64,000 nt of DNA, taken from the NCBI RefSeq assembly GCF_963676685.1, contig NC_092346.1, positions 47,613,289 to 47,677,288 of the forward strand, given 5' to 3'. This stretch comes from Mytilus edulis (taxonomy: Eukaryota > Mollusca > Bivalvia > Mytilida > Mytilidae). Made by a program: the position numbers and the translations under genes. Position 1 is the stretch's first letter. Each line of letters starts with the position of its first letter. The notes beneath the pieces are model-generated. The model was not told where the DNA came from. It was given only the letters and a program-made list of their open reading frames with translations, and made no database searches. Of the stretch, positions 58,107 through 64,000 are shown piece after piece.

Positions 58107-59240
58107 TTATCCAACGAAATGCGGTAATGGCTAACAAGAACATGTAGTATGAATAACATTTTTGGATTTAAATCACCTCGAAAAACTTCTACTTTTGAAG
58201 CCGATATAGACACGTTCAAGGCAAATACAGGAAGGACCAGTTACGACGCTGCGGTCGATCGGACGAGACTTAATGAGATCAACAATGACCTTTTTGCATC
58301 CAGAACAGAAATGAATAACCCTTTTGGATTTAGATCTCCTCGCAAATCTACATTTGATTCTAGCATAGACTCGTTAAGGGCCACTGCTGGAAGGACCAGT
58401 TATGATGCTACAGTTGATCGGACAAGGTTAAAGGATAACAATGAGGACTATTATACATCAAAGAAGAAAATAGAAGATGATAGAGGTTCTTTGAGGACAT
58501 TCTATCCCATTACAGAGGTATGGAAAAATGAAAAAGCCGAACAATTCAAAATAAAAGTTATAAAAAGCTTTAGGTTTGGACATATGAAAAACTTTTACGA
58601 TAGAACCGCCCCAAAGGAGACTATTTCAGTTCAAGGGGATGGAAATTGCTTTTTTCGTGCCATAAGCATGTGTATAATTGGATCAGAGCACGAACACATA
58701 CGCGTTCGTGAGCTTATCACTAAACATGTTGGAGAAAATCCGGAATTATATCGAACTTTTTTGCTAAGTCGAGGAGGCATGAATCAGTATTTAACTAGTA
58801 TGCGAAGACCTCGAGAATGGGCAACGGATGTAGAAATTTTAGCTGCAGCTACTTTATTAAAGACTGTCATTGAAGTTTATTTTCCATGCCGAATCAAAGG
58901 AAATATCGAATTCAGATGGCAAACATTTAAGCCTCTAACGCACCAAGAAATAACATATCCAGTAATTTATTTGTCGAATAAGAATGATCATTTTGATCCA
59001 GTTTTAGATGTTGAAGCAGAAGTTGAGATAATAAGGAGAAGGGATACCCAACAGGAATCGCCCAGAAGATCACGTGACAATTACCATGATCCTTCAGTAT
59101 ATAGTACTCCGGTGTCGAAAAGCTATAACCACGATTCTACGTTTAACCGAATACATGGCAGGCCTGGTTCAAACTATTCAAACTCAAATAGTCATTATAA
59201 TCCAAATCCGTCAAGAACACATCCGAATGTTCAGTTTTAG
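58107..59240 (+). CDS. OTU-domain cysteine protease (deubiquitinase-like)
   Basis: The coding region is 58149-59240 (363 residues), one exon. An acceptor TTTCATTTCCAG ending at 58106 suggests a spliced 5' UTR; the ATG at 58149 is the first in frame with the N-terminal repeats. Residues 1-54 and 55-107 are two copies of a motif starting MNN.FGF.SPRK and containing GRTSYDA.VDRTRL. The OTU domain spans about residues 150-295, with catalytic DGNC (Asp164, Cys167), the WATDVEI.A.A segment and the catalytic His281 in DHFDP. The Ser/Asn/Arg-rich tail looks disordered. OTU enzymes cleave ubiquitin chains; the target is unknown. The triad appears intact, so an active enzyme is likely. Candidate poly(A) signals: 59564 and 60211. 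Confidence 0.85.
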
Positions 59241-61991
59241 ACTGTTTGAATGAATTCCAGATTTTCAAGAATTATTGCAGTAATGTAATTGCTTGGGATT
59301 TGTCGTAAAATATTAATTTGATTTTGAATTATCCCATATTCATTATAGTGTTGTTTTGATTAAGGGTTTTTCCTTAAATAGTTCCGTATGCCTCATTTTG
59401 AATTTTGAATACAAGCATAATGATAGATGATTGATTAATTTGGTCACAGATTGACATATTCCAGTTTGAAATATTACAACAAACATTGAAAACAGTAAGG
59501 ATACGGAAAATTGTAGGTAAATGATATATCTATGATTAGAAAGTAAAACATAATAAGAAGAGGAATAAAAAAAAAACAATCATTCTCTTAAGTTAGCTGT
59601 AGGGAGATTATGAAGATTTGCGCACCATCGAAAAGTCATCAAATATGAAATATTCGAGGGAGAACAAATCGTCATATCTCCTGATGGCAAGGAAGAAATA
59701 TATGCTGTCCTTTCAGTTTTTCAGAATAGGAACAGTTGATTTCTAAAATCTTTGTGTTCATTTACATGTACAAAAACTTTAGATCTCAATATCACGTATC
59801 AATCAAATACTATTCAAGAGAAAATTGCAATCAAAATTTAAAATTTGAAGTACTGATATACTAAACAACACAATTTCATTATGAAAAATCTATGCAAGTA
59901 AAAATACTATTGTATTCAGGCCTACTGACATGCAATTCTTTCAGTTGTCCTTATATGAACAATTCAATAGATCAATAAAATATATTTATGGGACTATCAA
60001 AGCGATCGTTAAATTTGTCAAACCTTGTAATTTAGTTCTCTTTAAACTGCTGCAGTGTAAATATGATATGCTTATATGCCACAAAGAAATATATGTAGCG
60101 CCTTGCCTTCATAATGCTTCGTCTATTTGCTTTGACAAAATAATGGTTTTATTTAATGTTGTCATTGTTTAAATATTGATTGCTTGTTATTGTTGTTAAA
60201 ATGTTTGAAGAATAAAAAGTGATAAAAAGATGGTTTCGTTTGAAAAGCGTATAATTTGATAGCCAAGTTTTGCGATCTCAAGTCTAATGCAATTGAAATA
60301 TAAAGATGTACATGTTTGTCCATTTATAAGTAAAATACGGGAAAATAGGATTTTTCTTTTACAAACAATTTACTTCTGGATACTATCTTATGATCATAAA
60401 CAAGCTTCTGTCCAAGTTTGGTAGAAATCCAGGATAGTGTAAGAAAGTTATCAAAATTTCAAAAACTTTAACCACAAGTGAATATTTGTGGACGTTGACG
60501 ACGGAATGTAGGATTGCTATGTCTCGATTTTTCGATAAAAGTCGAAGGCTTGACAAAAAGAAAAAGGTTGTTTTACTCCTTCCATATTATATTACACAGA
60601 TAGCAAAATGTATATCAGTTTTATTCTTTTTCGTTATTCATTGCAAAATATCTTATATGATGACCTTTAACAAATCTCAAATTAAGATCCCATACATGTA
60701 TACATTAGAAATTTATTCCAAGTCCAAACTACTATTGTCATATATGTATGCGTTCATAACAGGGACAAAATGCTTAGGTTTGAAATATGATGATGATGAT
60801 GGATGGATGTTTAAAAGAGCATGATTCAGTATAAACCACGAAAAGCAAATACTGTCAACAGTGCTCAAAGCAAATTGTTCAAATTGCAAGGAATTATGTA
60901 AAAAAAATGGACTACAGTTCTTCAGGCATCTTTATTAGGAATGGTTCGTTATATATCATAACTTTTCTTAAATAAAAGGATAGTCACACGTATAGATTGG
61001 ACGTTAGTGGAAGGCACAGACGGATCCCAAAATAAAGTGGTTATTATATAATACAAATTATGTAATGTATGAACTACTTACTAGTAATTGAAATGTCACT
61101 TTATATTTTGAAGAATAAAAGGTTTTCGTTTAGTGCACTTCAATAACTTGTACATTGATGAATGGATTTAGTCACCATCCACATGACATCGAAGAAAAAG
61201 CATCATAAAGCAAACAGCATTAACAGCTTGTGATTTAATATTTTTTTTCAAACTTTTGGTTTGAAACGTCATCGATAAATGTGATTTAGATATCATGACA
61301 TACACATGGAAATCGGTTTACCACTATTCACTTTATTTATTTTTTGCCACTACTTAGGACGCCTATTTAATATGTACATCTTTATAACAATCCATCTCCT
61401 GGGGCGATCAAATAATTATATATGATGTGATTCAATAATAACATGATTAACTTTAGTACAAACCCTAGTATGTTTTGCTTGTCTCGAATATGCATTATAA
61501 TATTTGCCACTGAACGTCAAACAACGACTACAGCGCATGGATTGGTAAGACCAATCTTAATATGATAGCATGATCATATATATACGTTTTAAACCAGACA
61601 AACATAGAACTTGATAAGCATGAAAATAACATTAGAGAGATTAGCTTTTAAGGACGAAGGTGGATTAAAAAGCTTATAATGCCACTCCAAACACAAAATT
61701 AAGAGAAAGTGCAACGTATCCAAATTAATTATTTTAGGTTACTTTTATAAATGCATATAAAGAAAAAACACACACATTTGTATAAAAATATTTAATTTGA
61801 AACAATTAAACTTCATTAAAGTTCATTTCAACATGTATATAATTATGATTTGGATATGACTCATAAATTGCATGTGACATAATACTGCGGATCATTCGTT
61901 GTCACCAATATTTTCCCTGGTTGGATGCAATCGATGTACGACCCATCTTAATGTCCAAAGCTAACTTGCAAGCGTTTCTGTTATCTTTTTT
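59241..61991. other. 3' UTR of the OTU gene and intergenic DNA
   Basis: AATAAA at 59564 and 60211. A dispersed repeat resembling a common mollusc family sits at about 60390-60560 (CAAGCTTCTGTCCAAGTTTG ... GACAAAAGTCGAAGG-like). No convincing gene is seen. Confidence 0.55.
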
Positions 61992-62095
61992 TCAAAATTG
62001 TACTGCACGTCCTTCCACAAACGATTGGACAGCCTTTTCAGATATATTGGCTACCAACAAACACTCTTCCTTGGTAATAAGTGGCTTCGTCTTTC
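61992..62095 (-). CDS. Putative terminal exon of an unrecognised minus-strand gene
   Basis: On the minus strand the acceptor TTTCTTCAG ends at 62096. Phase 1 entry joins exactly to the exon at 63605-63770 and gives KTKPLITKEECLLVANISEK..., ending FVEGRAVQF and TGA (61994-61992). The conserved-looking composition and phase match support it. No known domain. Confidence 0.5.
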
Positions 62096-62116
62096 CTGAA
62101 GAAAAAAAACACAATT

Positions 62117-62337
62117 AAAAGAGGGGGGGAATAGGGGGTCCGTTAACATGTTAACAACACCTCGATTTTGGCAAAAACAGTTAACAAAAAATGTAAAAAT
62201 GCTGATAACAGTTAACAAAGTGGGTTGAAAACAGTTAACAGCTTAAACTGATCTCAGATAACAATTAAAAACACCTTAAAAAGGGCCAAAAAAGGTTGAC
62301 ATAAAAAGTTATTGTCCCCCCACCCCCTCTTAAAAGA
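62117..62337. mobile_element. G-rich-terminus MITE
   Basis: AAGAGGGGGGG at the left and CCCCCCACCCCCTCTT at the right are inverted repeats, with TTAA at or just outside each end. The interior has several copies of AACAGTTAACA. Possibly a TTAA-targeting (piggyBac-type) MITE. Confidence 0.4.
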
Positions 62338-62515
62338 TAAAAACATATAATTCAAACAATGAGTGATAAGAGGTAGTCTTGTTTTAAAACTTTTAGAATT
62401 AATTTGGTCTGAGAATTTGATATATATTATCTATTTTACAATAATCTCCTTGTTCAAGAGCAAATATCTCAGAAAAACTATAGTACAAAAATCATCATTG
62501 TTATATGTTTGGTTC

Positions 62516-63250
62516 GGGCGTACGACATTTGCGCCGATTTTGAAAATATTCATTCTTTCATTTGCGCCGATTTCATTTTTTCATTTGCGCCGATTTTATA
62601 TTTGCTCCTAATTAGATTTACAGGTAAGTTAATACTTGTACATGTACTATGTACTGTACTATTATACTATTGGTAAAGTCTTGTTATAAATGCTGTTCAT
62701 TTATGTTAATTTTGATTCATATTGTTCTGAAACTTCATAGTAACATGATAGACATATTGCACACTGAAACGAGTCGAGGAGTCAATTCTTTAATCATCGA
62801 GGGCCATACATATCGGATGATAAGTGTCCTGAAACACATTTTACTAATGTGCCATAAAATCGTGTACAGCCAGAGTCACCACGGATTCTATTGTCAAAAC
62901 ACAGAACGAGCATAACCATGTGGTAGATGTCCGAAAGACAGCGGGTACAGTCAATGTAAAGTCTGGAGATGTATCTTGCAGGACTTCTTCCACTACCCGT
63001 GGTGAGCAGGGGACACCAGTTATATACAAGTTATGATTGATAATTCATTAAATTTGTACAAGTGGCTAACTGAGGAGGTCTAAAATGATAAATGAAAAAG
63101 AACATGACTTGGATTGAGAGTTCATTCATTGGCACTCATACCACTTCTTCTAATATCTATTCACCTTTAATTTACCTGTAAAAAAATCGGCGCAAATGAA
63201 AAAAAAATCGGCGCAAATGAAATGCAGATCGGCGCAAATGCAAAACGCCG
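62516..63250. mobile_element. FLYWCH-bearing DNA transposon with 9-bp target duplication
   Basis: GTTTGGTTC at 62507-62515 and 63251-63259 is a perfect 9-bp duplication. The TIRs start GGCGT....CATTTGCGCC. Each TIR carries three copies of CATTTGCGCCGATTT in inverted orientation. The interior encodes a frame-broken FLYWCH-type zinc finger. A 9-bp duplication fits Mutator-like elements. No transposase catalytic domain fits in 735 bp. Confidence 0.75.
62763..63036 (+). pseudogene. FLYWCH-type zinc-finger fragment inside the transposon
   Basis: The first part (62763-about 62865) reads SRGVNSLIIEGHTYRMISV, typical of the FLYWCH start. The second part, in another frame from 62872, reads TTDSIVKTQNEHNHVVDVRK with the His-x-His pair and ends with TGA at 63034. 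The family is DNA-binding and common in transposons. The frameshift and the LMCH replacement of the WRC region suggest decay. Confidence 0.6.
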
Positions 63251-63604
63251 GTTTGGTTCATGTCATGTACATTTCCGACAACCCTAAGTATATGTGTACT
63301 CTGTCAGCGAGTAAATGGTGAACACAGTATAGTCAAAGACAAAAGGGTTACCGGTGCCATTTATTCTACTGGATGCATTATACAACTGTTCACGGGGTTT
63401 GTTGCTAACATTAAAACAAATAAATATAGAAATTATGATATGGTGCAGCTTAGCTACTACTTCTTCATATATATATGACTTAGACAATATAAGAGCCCCA
63501 ACATTATCAAAAGTTAAATACTAAATGGTATGACCTGTGATTAAGGCCCCTAACATGAAAGGAAAACATAAAAGTACAAACTCTACTAATAAAATAATGC
63601 ATAC

Positions 63605-63770
63605 CATCCATACAGTCAACAAAATGAGTTAGTAAACTTTCAAATGCTCCTTCAAATCTCTGAGGAAAAGAATGATGAAGTTGTCGGAGTAAAGCACCAT
63701 GTGCAGCATCTGTTACTGATGTAGACCGTCTGGGAGATTCACCAGATGCCATTCCACCAGAACCAAATAA
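63605..63770 (-). CDS. Internal exon of an unrecognised minus-strand gene
   Basis: Minus strand, 166 nt, acceptor ATTTCTTCCAG (63771), donor GTATGC, phase 0 to 1. It encodes LFGSGGMASGESPRRSTSV, followed by a predicted helical part (LRQLHHSFPQRFEGAFESLL). The upstream part of the gene lies beyond the window. Downstream it probably joins 62095-61992. I do not recognise the family. Confidence 0.6.
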
Positions 63771-64000
63771 CTGGAAGAAATATATTTACTTTGAAAGTTA
63801 AATCTCATATATAAACGCATCTTTTGATGTTTCTCCTGGGTACACAAGTCTAATTAAAATATGAATTTTAATTGGATTTGAGGAAGCTATAAGTAAGCTG
63901 ATCAATTGGAGTGTGCATCTTTGTTTTCATCTTGGGTACAGTGAAAATGAGAGGATAGCATTTATACAATTTTCATTTGATATAAGTTTTATCCTAGCGG

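Overview
The window reads as nuclear DNA of an intron-rich, AT-rich animal, most likely a bivalve mollusc and probably a mussel (Mytilus-like). Small coding exons (27-1146 nt) are bounded by GT..AG sites and separated by introns of 0.3-9.6 kb. No prokaryotic gene organisation is present. The dispersed repeat families resemble ones I remember as abundant in mussel genomes; that taxonomic call is recall plus inference, not a database result.

Region 1 (1-31653, + strand) is the 3' part of one large gene. I could chain 22 exons without breaking frame (5310 nt, 1769 codons plus stop). They encode a cytoplasmic region whose start lies outside the window, one transmembrane helix, a SEA domain, a Thr/Ser-rich mucin-like stretch, seven thrombospondin type-1 repeats, three pairs of unusual Ig-like domains and two chitin-binding (CBM14-like) modules. 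The product would be a type II membrane protein. I do not recognise this architecture as a named family, and it is the best candidate here for something undescribed. A 6.8-kb tyrosine-recombinase retrotransposon (DIRS order, split direct repeats) lies in the 9.6-kb intron that splits the SEA domain. It is degenerate and carries a nested DNA-transposon-like insertion.

Region 2 (36415-45600, +) is a six-exon gene for a secreted 593-residue protein: signal peptide, seven 11-residue repeats, basic linker, Cys-rich motif and laminin-G-like domain. It resembles the C-terminal part of Pif/BMSP-type molluscan shell-matrix proteins.

Region 3 (48491-54727, - strand) is a HAD-family phosphatase close to pseudouridine-5'-phosphatase (229 residues). 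It has two alternative first exons, each encoding the catalytic DxD motif, and a 2.3-kb tandem-repeat mobile element in an intron.

Region 4 (58107-59240, +) is an OTU-domain deubiquitinase-like protein in one coding exon with a duplicated N-terminal motif. Region 5 (61992-63770, -) holds two C-terminal exons of an unrecognised gene, with a 735-bp FLYWCH-encoding transposon between them.

Most of the rest is introns and intergenic DNA filled with MITEs, tRNA-derived SINE remnants and dispersed repeats. A plausible shared theme of regions 1 and 2 is extracellular matrix, adhesion and chitin biology. The genes are not an operon and nothing shows co-regulation.
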